DNA of 64,000 nucleotides from Streptomyces lydicus (lineage in GTDB: Bacteria > Actinomycetota > Actinomycetes > Streptomycetales > Streptomycetaceae), in assembly GCF_000717345.1 (NCBI RefSeq), contig NZ_JNZA01000003.1, positions 186,001 through 250,000 of the forward strand, written 5' to 3'. The notes under the pieces are model-generated. The model did not search any database, was not told the DNA's origin, and saw nothing but the letters and a program-made list of their open reading frames with translations. Positions 18,204-27,628 of the stretch are shown piece after piece (the first letter of the stretch is position 1; every line of letters begins with the position of its first letter). The position numbers and the translations under genes were made by a program.

Positions 18204-18896
18204 TCAGTCGTCGTGCGGCAGGGCGAGGTCGCGTACGTGGCCGGCGAGAAGGAGGACGGCGGCGTCGACGGCGGCCTGGGGATCCCGGTCCCGGATGGCG
18301 TCGGTGAGGCGGGAGTGCGGATCGGTGGCGGCCGCGGTGGCGGTGTCCAGGCAGGCGGCGCGGCGGAGTTCCTCGCGCAGAGCCGCGCTGAGGGAGCGGT
18401 AGATGTCGGCGAGCACGGGGTTCGCGCCGGCCTCGGCGACCAGCACGTGGAACGCGGCGTCGGCGGCGGTGAAGGCATCCGCGTCGTGTGCGGCGAGCGC
18501 GGCGTTGCGGCGGGCCAGCGCCGCTTCGATGCCGGCGAGCTGGGCGTCCGTACGGTGCTTGGCCGCCTGCCGGGCGGCGACCACGTCGAGGCCCTGGCGG
18601 ACCTGGGTGACATGGCTGAGTTCGGCGCGTTCCAGGCGCCGGCGGAGCGCGGCCGCGCTGTCGTCGTCGGAGATCACGAAGGTGCCGTCGCCCTGCCGGG
18701 GTTCGAGGAGCCCGGAGTGGACCAGGGAGCGGACCGCCTCGCGTACCGAAGCCCGGCTGACCCCGAGGCTTTCGGAGAGCGCGTTCTCGGGCGGGATCCG
18801 GCTGCCCACCGGCCAGGTCCCGTTCACGATCTGGGCGCGGATCTCGTCCGTCGCGGTCTCCACGAGCGACACCCTGCCCTTGCCGACCGACCGCAC
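18204..18896 (-). CDS. FadR-type GntR transcriptional regulator
   Basis: A GntR winged helix lies at residues 10-75, with SRIPPENALSESLGVSRASVREAVRSL as the recognition region and GDGTFV as the wing. An all-helical FCD ligand domain follows (about 90-225; the metal-site pattern includes DAAFHVLVAEA and HVRDLAL). Such regulators respond to organic acids or sugar acids. The GTG at 18896 has GGGAG upstream. No obvious target operon is adjacent; the next plus-strand gene starts 270 bp away. Confidence 0.87.
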   Translation of the reverse strand: MRSVGKGRVSLVETATDEIRAQIVNGTWPVGSRIPPENALSESLGVSRASVREAVRSLVHSGLLEPRQGDGTFVISDDDSAAALRRRLERAELSHVTQVRQGLDVVAARQAAKHRTDAQLAGIEAALARRNAALAAHDADAFTAADAAFHVLVAEAGANPVLADIYRSLSAALREELRRAACLDTATAAATDPHSRLTDAIRDRDPQAAVDAAVLLLAGHVRDLALPHDD

Positions 18897-19163
18897 GGGG
18901 CCACGCTCCCTTCGCTCACCTCGTCATCCGTGTCACCTGATGTCTGATGACTCTGCGGTCACTGTAATGCGCGGCCGGGGCGCCGCGGCGGGCCGGCCGC
19001 GGCGCGGCCCGCGCGGATCGCGATCCGAACAAGATCGGGCCAAGAGCCGTGTGGTTGTCAGTGGCTGCGGACATACTGCTGCCCATGCACCGGTCCTTGT
19101 CGTGAGCGCTCTCGGGCGCCGGGCGTGGGCCGGACCCGCAGTCAGCGACCAGGGGGAGGTTCC

Positions 19164-20546
19164 GTGTCGTCCGTGTCGACCAGCAGCGTGGCGCCGCCCG
19201 CCCCGGCGCGCCGGCCGGCCTGGGCCGAAGGGCTGGACGAGCTGCGCGCCGCGGCGACGACCGAGCCGGGCCGGCTGCGGGTGATAGGCGCCGTCCTCGC
19301 GCTGCTGGTGGTGCTGTTCGGCGCCGTCACGGCCTGGCAGGTCACGGACCGGGCGGCGGCCGCGGACGACGTGGTGGAGCACAGTCAGCCGCTGACGGCG
19401 GACGCGGCGAGCATCTACCGCTCGCTGGCGGACGCCGACACCACGGCCGCCGGGGGCTTCCTCGCGGGCGTGGAGGGCAGCGCGGCGACCCGTGACCGCT
19501 ACGACCGCGACATCGCGACCGCGGCGGAGCTGCTGGCCAAGGCGTCGCGCAGCAGCGGCGGTTCGGACGACGCGGGCGAGCAGATCGCCCGGCTCAACCG
19601 GCAGCTGCCGCGCTACACGGGACTGGTGGAGACGGCCCGCGCGAACAACCGCCAGGGGCTGCCGCTGGGCGGCGCCTACCTGCGGTACGCCAACGAGCGG
19701 ATGCGGACGGAACTCCTGCCGGCCGCCCGGGCGTTGTACGACGCGGAGACGCAGCGACTGGCGGCGGACTACGCCGACGCCGAGGCCCGGCCGTGGGCCG
19801 CGGTGGCCACCGGCGCGGCGGCGGTCGGCGCGCTGGGCTGGGCGCAGCGGCGCCACTACCGGCGGACGAACCGCGTGTTCAACCGCGGGCTGGTGGCCGC
19901 GACGACCACTTCCGTCGCGGTGCTGCTGTGGCTGGTGGCAGGGCATGTGGTGGCGCGCGCGGAGCTGACCGCCTCGTACGAGCACGGCGCCCGGTCGCTG
20001 CGGGTGCTCAACGAGGCGCGGATCGACGCGCTCCAGGTGCGCGGCGACGAGAATCTGACCCTGGTGGCGCGCGGTGCGGTGCTCACGGGCGACCAGCAGG
20101 ATTTCTACGAGGCCGGTTTCCGTTCGGGGATGAAGGACCTGGCCGGTACGGGTGATCATGGTGCCGCGGCGGCGGGAAGCAGACTGGGCAGGGCGCTGGC
20201 GCTGGCGGACGACGAGGCGGGGCGGGACCCGGTGCGCGAGGCGCTGACGCAGGTACGGCAGTGGCAGGCCCGGCATGCCCAGGCGCGGGCGTCGGACGAA
20301 AAGGGCGACTACGAGCGGGCGTTGGCGAAGGTCATCGGCGCGGACGGCTCCACCGGTGAGTCGTTCGACCGGGTGGCGGCCGGGCTGCAGAAGGCGCTGG
20401 TGCACGAACAGGGGGAGTTCCGGTCGGCGGCGGACAAGGGGCGCGGGGCGCTCGGCGGGCTGCCGGTCGGCACCGGGGTGCTGGCCGCGCTGGGCGCGCT
20501 GGGCGCGATCCTGGGGATCGGGCGCAGGCTGGCGGAGTACCGGTGA
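19164..20546 (+). CDS. Multi-span membrane sensor-like protein (GlnX-like) of the PknG cluster
   Basis: A 460-residue protein from a GTG at 19164 with GGGGAGG just upstream. TM1 (VIGAVLALLVVLFGAVTAW) is followed by an extracellular helical region resembling four-helix sensor domains, a middle pair of spans near residues 215-265 (ending LLWLVAGHVVA), a second helical ectodomain and a final span at the C-terminus. The order of membrane protein, solute-binding protein and PknG kinase matches glnX-glnH-pknG of mycobacteria, where the first two sense amino acids and signal to PknG. The same role is inferred here. Confidence 0.75.
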   Translation: MSSVSTSSVAPPAPARRPAWAEGLDELRAAATTEPGRLRVIGAVLALLVVLFGAVTAWQVTDRAAAADDVVEHSQPLTADAASIYRSLADADTTAAGGFLAGVEGSAATRDRYDRDIATAAELLAKASRSSGGSDDAGEQIARLNRQLPRYTGLVETARANNRQGLPLGGAYLRYANERMRTELLPAARALYDAETQRLAADYADAEARPWAAVATGAAAVGALGWAQRRHYRRTNRVFNRGLVAATTTSVAVLLWLVAGHVVARAELTASYEHGARSLRVLNEARIDALQVRGDENLTLVARGAVLTGDQQDFYEAGFRSGMKDLAGTGDHGAAAAGSRLGRALALADDEAGRDPVREALTQVRQWQARHAQARASDEKGDYERALAKVIGADGSTGESFDRVAAGLQKALVHEQGEFRSAADKGRGALGGLPVGTGVLAALGALGAILGIGRRLAEYR

Positions 20547-20566
20547 GGAGGACGGGTGAGGGGGAC

Positions 20567-21592
20567 ATGAACGGGCGCGCGCGAGGGCTGCGGAATCTGC
20601 GTGCCGTCCTGGCACCGGTCGCGGCCGGGATGTGTGTGATGGCGGCCGCGGCGGCGGTACTGGTGCCGGCGCTGGGCAGCGCCGAAGGGCACGACAAGCC
20701 CGGCGGTGGCGCGTCGTCCCCGTCGGCCACGCACCACGCGTACGGGCCGGGTTCGGCACCGGCGGCGCCGGCCGCCGCGGCCTGCACCGCGGACCACGCC
20801 GCCGCGAGCCTGCGGCCGTCGTCCGACGGCGGCCCGGCGGTGGACCGGATCAAGGAGAAGGGCCAGCTGGTCGTGGGCGTCGACCAGAACACCTACCGGT
20901 GGGGGTACCGCAATCCGGCCACCGGCAAGCTGGAGGGCTTCGACATCGATCTGGCCCGGGCCGTCGCCGCCGACATCCTGGGCCCGGACGCCAAGGTCGT
21001 CTTCAAGGCGGTGCCGACCAACCAGCGGATACCGGCGCTGCAGAAGCGCGCGGTCGACATGGTGGTGCGCACGATGACGATCAACTGCGCGCGCAAGCAG
21101 AAGGTGGCGTTCTCGACCTCGTACTTCCAGGCGGGGCAGCAGGTGCTGGCCCCGAAGACGTCCACGGTCAAGGCGTTCGACGGTTCGCTGCGCGGCAAGC
21201 GGGTGTGCACGGCCGCGGGTTCGACGGGTGAGTCGGAGCTGGCGGCGCAGCGGCACGGCGCCAAGGTGCTGACGGTGCCCAACCAACTCGACTGCCTGGT
21301 GCGGCTCCAGCTCGGCCAGGCGGACGCGGTGGTGACGGACAACGCGCTGGCCGCGGCGCAGGCCGCGCAGGACCCCACGGTGGAGCTGAAGGGCAAGCCG
21401 TTCACCGACGAGTCGTACGGCGTGGCGATGAACAGGGACGACACGGACCTGGTGCGGCGGGTCAACAAGGTGCTGGACGACTACCGGGGCGACGGCAGCC
21501 CCGACAGCCCCTGGATGCGGGCGTACCGCACCTGGCTGCGGGCCGATATGCCGGGGATATCCGGGCCGCCGTCGCCGGAGTACAGCGACTGA
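20567..21592 (+). CDS. Extracellular solute-binding protein (GlnH-like) of the PknG cluster
   Basis: A family 3 binding protein. After a signal/anchor segment (about residues 15-42) and a Pro/Ala linker comes VDRIKEKGQLVVGVDQNTYRWG, then GFDIDLARAVAADILG and the late TDNALAAAQ and GVAMNRDD motifs. There is no Cys lipobox, so it may be an N-terminally anchored protein. No permease or ATPase is adjacent. This fits a sensory role with the upstream membrane protein (as with GlnH/GlnX feeding PknG) rather than transport. The ATG at 20567 is preferred; a GTG at 20543 overlapping the previous stop is possible. Confidence 0.82.
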   Translation: MNGRARGLRNLRAVLAPVAAGMCVMAAAAAVLVPALGSAEGHDKPGGGASSPSATHHAYGPGSAPAAPAAAACTADHAAASLRPSSDGGPAVDRIKEKGQLVVGVDQNTYRWGYRNPATGKLEGFDIDLARAVAADILGPDAKVVFKAVPTNQRIPALQKRAVDMVVRTMTINCARKQKVAFSTSYFQAGQQVLAPKTSTVKAFDGSLRGKRVCTAAGSTGESELAAQRHGAKVLTVPNQLDCLVRLQLGQADAVVTDNALAAAQAAQDPTVELKGKPFTDESYGVAMNRDDTDLVRRVNKVLDDYRGDGSPDSPWMRAYRTWLRADMPGISGPPSPEYSD

Positions 21593-21777
21593 CCACCAGG
21601 GGGGGCGTGCGGGGCGCGAACCGCCCCAAGGAGCGGTGTAGGTCGCTGATCGCCGCATGGAGCGGCCCGATGACGTTCACTATGGAAGAGAAGGAGGAAG
21701 CGCAAGGAGCCGGAACCGCAGCAGCCACCCGGTCACAGCAATCGCCGTGCACCGTACGCGTATTGGAGAGGTGATCG

Positions 21778-23103
21778 ATGGGGGTCCCTGGACCCGTCCC
21801 CGGTTCTCCGGGGATGCCCGATGCCCCGGTGCTGGACCGGGAGGAGGTGGACCGCGCCCTGGCCCGGCTCGGCGCCGAGTACGAGGCGATCGAGACCTCC
21901 TTGCTGGCACTGCAGGACCACGCCGGCCGCCGGCTGCTGGAGGGCGCCGATCTGTCGGGCACCACCAAGGAGCGCTGGGCCGCCACCGAGCGGTCCATCA
22001 CGGTCCTGTGGTCGCTGTTCGACGCGTACACGGCGACGCTGGAGGCGGCGCGCGAGGTGCGGGCGCGGCGGCGCTGGCCGTCCCCGGAGGACCTGGCGGA
22101 GCTGACGGGGCTGCTGCGGGACGACGGGGTGACGGTCCCCGGGGCGGCCGACGGGGAGACCGGCCGGGAGAGCGGGCCGGCCGTCCGCGGCGAGCGGTAC
22201 AGCCTGGAGGAGCTCGTCGACCGGATGAACGGGCTCTACGCACGGTCGCTGGACGTGATCGTGGCCGCCGACGCGGTCTGGTCGGCGCTCCCTGCCCGGA
22301 TAGACCTGCTCTCCGCCGAGCTGCAGCGCACCCGCTCGCTGGCGCACTCGGTGGGGGTGCGGCCGGGCGAGCATCCGGCGGGCGACGACCTGGAGCGGAT
22401 CACGGACGAGCTGGCGCGGCTGCGCGCCCAGGTGATCGCCGATCCGCTGGCGTTCTGGGTGTCGTCGTCGACGGGGAGTTCGGCGCCGGGCGGGGGGCGC
22501 CCGGACACCGGCCGCTACGACCGCGCGGCGCGGGCGCTGGAGGACATCCGGCGGGAGGTGGCGGCGGTGCTGGACGTCCGGCAGGACGCGGAGCACCGGC
22601 TGATGCAGCTGCGCGACGTGCTCTCGCGGGCCGACCGGACGCTGACCGAGGCGCGGCAGGCACGCGGTGAGGTGCTGGCGAAGATCGCGGCGTCGGAGGT
22701 GCCGGCCGTCAGCGGTCCGCCCACGGCCCTGCACGAGCAGCTGGCCGCGGCCGCGGAGTACCGCAGGCGGTCGCTGTGGCACCGGCTCTCCCCGCTGCTG
22801 GACAGCCTGGAGGAGCGGGCCGAGGACGAACTCCACCGCGCCCGCGAGTCGTTGACCGCGGTCACCGCGCCGCTGGCGGTGCGCGCCGAGCTGCGCGGCC
22901 GGCTGGACGCGTACCGCGCGAAGCTGGCGCGGCACGGCCTGGCGGCGGATCCGCTGCTGGTGGAGCGGTACGACATCGCCCGCCGGATGCTGTGGAGCGC
23001 GCCGTGCGACCTCCGGGCGGCCGAGCACGCGGTGTGGCGCTATCAGCAGGCGGCAGCGGAGGCGCTGGCTCCGCAGCAGGTGGAGGGCAAGGGGGAGTCG
23101 TGA
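21778..23103 (+). CDS. Coiled-coil protein of the PknG cluster, unknown function
   Basis: 441 residues, strongly helical with several predicted coiled coils (for example 15-60, 155-215, 245-300, 330-410) and no membrane span or catalytic motif. The ATG follows GGAGAGG. Its stop overlaps the GTG of the kinase gene (GTGA), so the two are translationally coupled. A scaffold or substrate for the kinase is a reasonable guess, but nothing in the sequence proves it. Confidence 0.72.
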   Translation: MGVPGPVPGSPGMPDAPVLDREEVDRALARLGAEYEAIETSLLALQDHAGRRLLEGADLSGTTKERWAATERSITVLWSLFDAYTATLEAAREVRARRRWPSPEDLAELTGLLRDDGVTVPGAADGETGRESGPAVRGERYSLEELVDRMNGLYARSLDVIVAADAVWSALPARIDLLSAELQRTRSLAHSVGVRPGEHPAGDDLERITDELARLRAQVIADPLAFWVSSSTGSSAPGGGRPDTGRYDRAARALEDIRREVAAVLDVRQDAEHRLMQLRDVLSRADRTLTEARQARGEVLAKIAASEVPAVSGPPTALHEQLAAAAEYRRRSLWHRLSPLLDSLEERAEDELHRARESLTAVTAPLAVRAELRGRLDAYRAKLARHGLAADPLLVERYDIARRMLWSAPCDLRAAEHAVWRYQQAAAEALAPQQVEGKGES

Positions 23104-25682
23104 CGGAGCGGACGGAGGGGAGCTGCCAGCGGCGCGGCTGCGCGGGCGGGTACGAGGACGTCGGCGGCGGCGAGCTGTACTGCGACCTGTGCGGGCTGGC
23201 ACCGGTCGTCTCGCCGGGCGGCCTGCTGTCCTCGCTGCCCACGGACCTGACGGGCCGTGCTTCGGGGCACGCACCGGCGGGCCGGGACGCGGCCGGTGCA
23301 CTGCTGACGGTCCCCTCCCCCGGCCCCGGTTCCGGCTCCACCCCGGCGTCCCGGCGCTCGGCGTCGTCCCGGCGCTCGGTCTCCGGCCGGCTGTCGCGCT
23401 CCCCGTCGGACGGCGGTTCGGCGGGCGGCCGGGCGGCGGTGTCGGTGCGCGGCGCGAGCAGCGGCGCGTCCTCCGGGTCGGCACGCGGACGGCTGGGCGC
23501 GGGCCTGGTGACGGTGCCCCAGGTGCCGCGGCCCGATCCGCGGACGGCGGTGCTGGAGCACCCCGAGGTCCCCGAGCGCAAGCGGTTCTGCAGCCGCGCC
23601 GACTGCGGCGCCCCGGTGGGCCGGTCGCGCGGGGAGCACTTCGGCAGCACGGAAGGGTTCTGCACCAAGTGCGGCCATCCGTACAGCTTCGTGCCCAAGC
23701 TGCGCCCCGGTGAGATGGTGCACGGCCAGTACGAGGTCGTGGGCTGCCTGGCGCACGGCGGGCTCGGCTGGATCTATCTGGCGATCGACCGCGCGGTCTC
23801 CGACCGGTGGGTGGTCCTCAAGGGACTGCTGGACACCGGCGACGAGGAGGCGCTGGCGGTGGCGATGTCCGAGCGGCGCTTCCTCGCCGAGATCGAGCAC
23901 GCCAACATCGTGCGGATCTACAACTTCGTCGAGCACCTCGACCGGGGCACCGGCAGCCTCGACGGCTACATCGTCATGGAGTACGTCGGCGGCAGGTCGC
24001 TCAAGGACCTCGCCAACGACCGGCGCACGCCCCAGGGGAGGCGCGATCCGCTGCCCGTCGAGCAGGCGTGCGCCTACGGCATCGAGGCGCTGGAGGCGCT
24101 CGGCCACCTGCACGGCCGCGGCTTCCTGTACTGCGACTTCAAGGTCGACAACGCCATCCAGCAGCACGACCAGCTCAAGCTGATCGACATGGGCGCGGTG
24201 CGCAGGATGGACGACCACGACAGCCCGATCTACGGCACCATCGGCTATCAGGCGCCCGAGATCGCGGCACTGGGCCCCTCGGTCGCCTCCGACCTGTACA
24301 CGGTCGCGCGCACCCTGGCCGTCCTCACCTTCGACTTCCAGGGCTACACCAACGTCTTCGCGGACTCCCTGCCCGACCCGGACAACATCGAGGTCTTCCG
24401 CACCTACGAGTCCTTCTACCGGCTGCTGGTGCGCGCCACGGACCCGGACCGGGCGCGCCGGTTCGGCTCCGCGGAGGAGATGGCCGAGCAGCTGACCGGG
24501 GTGCTGCGGGAGGTGGTGGCGCTCCAGACGGGCGAGCCCCGGCCGGCGCTGTCCACCCTCTTCGGGCCCGAACTGCGCGCGGTGGACACCGAGGTGCTGG
24601 CCCCGCAGGAGGGCGACAGTTCGCTGCTCGGGGCGCGGGGCGCGGCACCGTCCTTGCCCCGGCGGGCGGAGCCCGGCGCTCCGGTCCTGCGTCCCCTGGA
24701 CGTCGCCGGTGCCGCCCTCGCACTGCCGGTGCCGCGGGTCGATCCGGCCGACCCGAACGCCGGGCTGCTGGCCGGGCTGCTGACCGCCGCCCCCGCCGAA
24801 CTGCTGGGCGCCCTGCGCTCGGCGCCCACCGACTCCCTGGAGGTCCGGCTGCGGGAGCTGCGCGCCCATCTGGAGGCGGGCGACGGCACGGCGGCGCGGG
24901 CGGTGTCGGAGGCGATCGCGGCGGAGCCCGCCGACCCGTGGGCCACCCCGGTGGCGGGCGGCGGGACCGCCGGCGAGTGGGGCGCCGACTGGCGGGTGGT
25001 GTGGCACCGCGGCCTGGTCGCGCTCGCCACCGGGGACCGCGAGGGCGCCGCGCTGGCCTTCGACGCGGTCTACGACGCCTTCCCCGGCGAGCCGGCGCCG
25101 AAGCTGGCACTGGGCATCTGCGCGGAGCTGCTGGGCCAGTTGGACAACGCCGTGGAGTACTACCGCCTGGTGTGGGCGGCCGACCGCGGCTACGTCAGTG
25201 CCGCGTTCGGGCTGGCCCGGGTGCGGCTGGCGGCGGGCGACCGTACGGGCGCGGTCGAGGCGCTGGAGTCCGTACCGGAGTCGTCCATCCACTACACCGC
25301 GGCGCGGAGCGCGGCGGTCCGCGCCCGGCTGCGGCAGCGCGCGCCGTCCGATCCGCTGCTGGCGGATCTGCGGGCGGCCGCCCGGCAGGTCGAGGCGCTC
25401 GCCGGCTTCGGCCTGGACGCCGAGTGGCGGGAACAACTCGCCACCGAGGTACTGGGCAGCGCCCTGGACTGGGTACTCTCCGGTAGCCACGGTGCCGCGG
25501 CGGACGGTGAAACAACCGCGCACGGACGGCCGGCGCTGCTCGGCAGCCCGCTGGACGAACGCGGTCTGCGGTTCGGCCTGGAGCGGTCGTACCGCCTGCT
25601 GGCGCGGCTGGCGCAGCGTGGCGAGAGAAGGATCGAGCTGGTGGAACGGGCCAACCGCTTCCGCCCCAGGACGTGGGTGTGA
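23100..25682 (+). CDS. pknG: PknG-type Ser/Thr protein kinase with zinc-ribbon and TPR domains
   Basis: A soluble kinase of 860 residues. An N-terminal Cys4 finger (CQRRGC then CDLCG, 9-32) is followed by a disordered Ser/Arg region (60-135), a rubredoxin-like motif (CSRADCG, CTKCG, 164-192) and the kinase domain (208-500). A C-terminal TPR-like region completes it. The ATP lysine is in VVLKG (Lys241). The catalytic loop is YCDFKVDN (Asp346), with Cys in place of the usual Arg, and DMG replaces DFG at 363. All are PknG hallmarks. In mycobacteria PknG phosphorylates an FHA protein controlling the TCA cycle; an FHA gene lies downstream here. Confidence 0.9.
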   Translation: MTERTEGSCQRRGCAGGYEDVGGGELYCDLCGLAPVVSPGGLLSSLPTDLTGRASGHAPAGRDAAGALLTVPSPGPGSGSTPASRRSASSRRSVSGRLSRSPSDGGSAGGRAAVSVRGASSGASSGSARGRLGAGLVTVPQVPRPDPRTAVLEHPEVPERKRFCSRADCGAPVGRSRGEHFGSTEGFCTKCGHPYSFVPKLRPGEMVHGQYEVVGCLAHGGLGWIYLAIDRAVSDRWVVLKGLLDTGDEEALAVAMSERRFLAEIEHANIVRIYNFVEHLDRGTGSLDGYIVMEYVGGRSLKDLANDRRTPQGRRDPLPVEQACAYGIEALEALGHLHGRGFLYCDFKVDNAIQQHDQLKLIDMGAVRRMDDHDSPIYGTIGYQAPEIAALGPSVASDLYTVARTLAVLTFDFQGYTNVFADSLPDPDNIEVFRTYESFYRLLVRATDPDRARRFGSAEEMAEQLTGVLREVVALQTGEPRPALSTLFGPELRAVDTEVLAPQEGDSSLLGARGAAPSLPRRAEPGAPVLRPLDVAGAALALPVPRVDPADPNAGLLAGLLTAAPAELLGALRSAPTDSLEVRLRELRAHLEAGDGTAARAVSEAIAAEPADPWATPVAGGGTAGEWGADWRVVWHRGLVALATGDREGAALAFDAVYDAFPGEPAPKLALGICAELLGQLDNAVEYYRLVWAADRGYVSAAFGLARVRLAAGDRTGAVEALESVPESSIHYTAARSAAVRARLRQRAPSDPLLADLRAAARQVEALAGFGLDAEWREQLATEVLGSALDWVLSGSHGAAADGETTAHGRPALLGSPLDERGLRFGLERSYRLLARLAQRGERRIELVERANRFRPRTWV

Positions 25683-25683
25683 C

Positions 25684-27057
25684 ATGGGTGTGACTGGGCC
25701 GTCCCGTTGTGCGGGGTGCGGTGGACCGCTCGACGCGGGGGACAAGTTCTGCGGCCGGTGCGGTGCCGACCTCCTGACACCGGCCGCACCGCCGGGGTAC
25801 GGCGCGCCCGCGGGCCAGGGGGCGCCGGCCGTCCCTCCGGTGCCGCCGCTGCCCCCGGTGCCGCCCGCTCCCCCGGTGCCGCCCGCCCCGCCCGCAGCGG
25901 CCCCGGCTGCCGGACCCGCCGGCCCGCCGCCCCCGGACCCCACGACCCGTCTGCCGTACGCGAGTCAGGGCGACGCGCCGCTGCCGGACGGCGCCCCCGC
26001 CGCGGCCGGCTCCGCGACGCCGGACGGTCCGCCGCCCGCCGATCCCCGGGTGGCCGGATACGAGGTGGTCGCCGACGCCGCCGCCGAGGCCGCTTCCGGC
26101 GCGCCGCGGCCGGCGGCCCGGCCCGCCGGCACCCCCGCCCGGGGCACCCGACTGTGCCCCCTCTGCCGCTCCGGCGCGGTGGACGAGGACGGCCGCTGCG
26201 AGCGGTGCGGGCACGCCCGGCCGCGCGCCCGCGACCACATGGAGCGCGAGCTGGCGGGCCTGGCGGCCGTGAGCGACCTCGGCCATCGCCACCACCGCAA
26301 CGAGGACTTCTTCGCGCTGCGGTCCGCCGCGCTGCCGGACGGCGCCCCGGTCGTGGTCGCCGTCGTCTGCGACGGCGTGTCCTCGGCGACCCGCCCCGAC
26401 GAGGCGTCCCAGGCGGCGTCGGAGGCCGCCGGCGAGGCGCTGCTGGCCTCGCTGCCGCGCGGGACGCACCCCCAACAGGCCATGCACGAGGCCGTCCTGG
26501 CGGCCTCCGACGCGGTGGACGCGCTGGCCGCCGACCCCGCGCAGGCACACGACGAGCACCGCCAGCAGAACGCCCCGGCCTGCACGTTCGTGGGCGCGGT
26601 GGTCGGCGGCGGGCTGCTGACCGTCGGCTGGGTCGGTGACAGCCGCGCCTACTGGATCCCCAACGACCGTACGGCGCCGCCGGTCCGGCTCACCGAGGAC
26701 GACTCCTGGGCCGCGCAGATGGTCGCCAACAACCTGATGTCCGAGGCCGAGGCGAACGCCGACGAGCGCGCGCACGCCATCACCGGCTGGCTCGGCGCCG
26801 ACGCGTACGAGGTCGAGCCGCACACCGCGTCGTTCAAGCCGGACGGGCCCGGCCTGGTGGTGGTGTGCACGGACGGGCTGTGGAACTACGCCGAGTCCGC
26901 GGAGCAGATGGCCGCGGTGCTGCCGTACGACGCTCCCGTCCGGCCGCTGGACGCCGCCCGGGCGCTGGTGGCCCACGCCCTCGAAGGCGGTGGGCACGAC
27001 AACATCACGGTGGCGCTGGTGCCGTTCCCCGCGCCGGCGGCAGGGGCCACGGCCTGA
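25684..27057 (+). CDS. PP2C-type Ser/Thr phosphatase with zinc-ribbon N-terminus
   Basis: 457 residues. Residues 9-29 form a Cys4 zinc ribbon (CAGC, CGRC). A long Pro/Ala linker follows, then a second ribbon (CPLC, CERC, near 158-178). The PP2C domain (about 190-450) shows VVCDGVSSATR (metal Asp), VGWVGDSRAYW, VVVCTDGLWNY and GGHDNITVAL. It should reverse phosphorylation by the upstream PknG-like kinase. It starts immediately after the kinase gene. The two-ribbon N-terminus is mirrored in the kinase and FHA proteins of the same cluster. Confidence 0.9.
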   Translation: MGVTGPSRCAGCGGPLDAGDKFCGRCGADLLTPAAPPGYGAPAGQGAPAVPPVPPLPPVPPAPPVPPAPPAAAPAAGPAGPPPPDPTTRLPYASQGDAPLPDGAPAAAGSATPDGPPPADPRVAGYEVVADAAAEAASGAPRPAARPAGTPARGTRLCPLCRSGAVDEDGRCERCGHARPRARDHMERELAGLAAVSDLGHRHHRNEDFFALRSAALPDGAPVVVAVVCDGVSSATRPDEASQAASEAAGEALLASLPRGTHPQQAMHEAVLAASDAVDALAADPAQAHDEHRQQNAPACTFVGAVVGGGLLTVGWVGDSRAYWIPNDRTAPPVRLTEDDSWAAQMVANNLMSEAEANADERAHAITGWLGADAYEVEPHTASFKPDGPGLVVVCTDGLWNYAESAEQMAAVLPYDAPVRPLDAARALVAHALEGGGHDNITVALVPFPAPAAGATA

Positions 27058-27397
27058 CCGGCGGGGCACGGCCCGGCCGACGGAGCCCGGCGCACCGGCG
27101 CGCGGCGCACGGGCCGGTCGCGGGAGAACCGTGACCGGCCGTGTGGGATTGATCATTCCCGCGCCGGGCGGCCCGTCGCCGCGGGGCCCGTGACGGCCTC
27201 TCCCGCGGGTGTGCGGGCGGGCCGTGCGGACGGCCGCTGCCGCCGCTCCCCCGGCGGGCAATCCGCAGGTGGCACACGGCACGCGGAAAGCGGAACCGGT
27301 ACACGTCACCCCACAGGGGCGTGAGAACGGAAAGTCCGGAGATGTCGGCTGTGCACCCGCGAAATCGGGCCGTACGGCCCGCCTCGCCGGGGCCCCG

Positions 27398-27543
27398 GAG
27401 AGGGAGGAGGCTGCGAAACTCCTTGCGAAGGTGGTGGACGTCGCCGATGCGGCGACGGGTACTGTGCGACTGAAGGCGACGGTCGCCAGGCGGACGGGGT
27501 GACTCTCGAAACGCCCTCGGCGACAACCGTTCGCATAAAGAAG
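27398..27543 (+). pseudogene. Remnant of a vWA-domain protein gene (frameshifted C-terminal end)
   Basis: Between the phosphatase and FHA genes lies a 571-bp stretch (27058-27628) without an intact gene. Within it, 27398-27498 reads EREEAAKLLAKVVDVADAAT then GTVRLKATV. After a frame change at about 27499, the next frame reads VTLETPSATTVRIKK. From memory this matches the conserved C-terminus of the vWA-domain protein that usually sits here in Streptomyces. The rest of that gene appears deleted. The remainder of the gap shows nothing else I can support. Confidence 0.65.
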
Positions 27544-27628
27544 CAGCACCAAAGAATCACAGTCAGTACCGACACGATCAGTACCGCGCAGTGCCCGAAA
27601 GAAACGGTACGGAGGGGGAAGAACCGAC

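Noticed and set aside
27209..27502. A 97-codon open frame as an intact gene
   Set aside because: No ribosome binding site, a composition change along its length, and only its end resembles a known protein; better explained as a pseudogene remnant.
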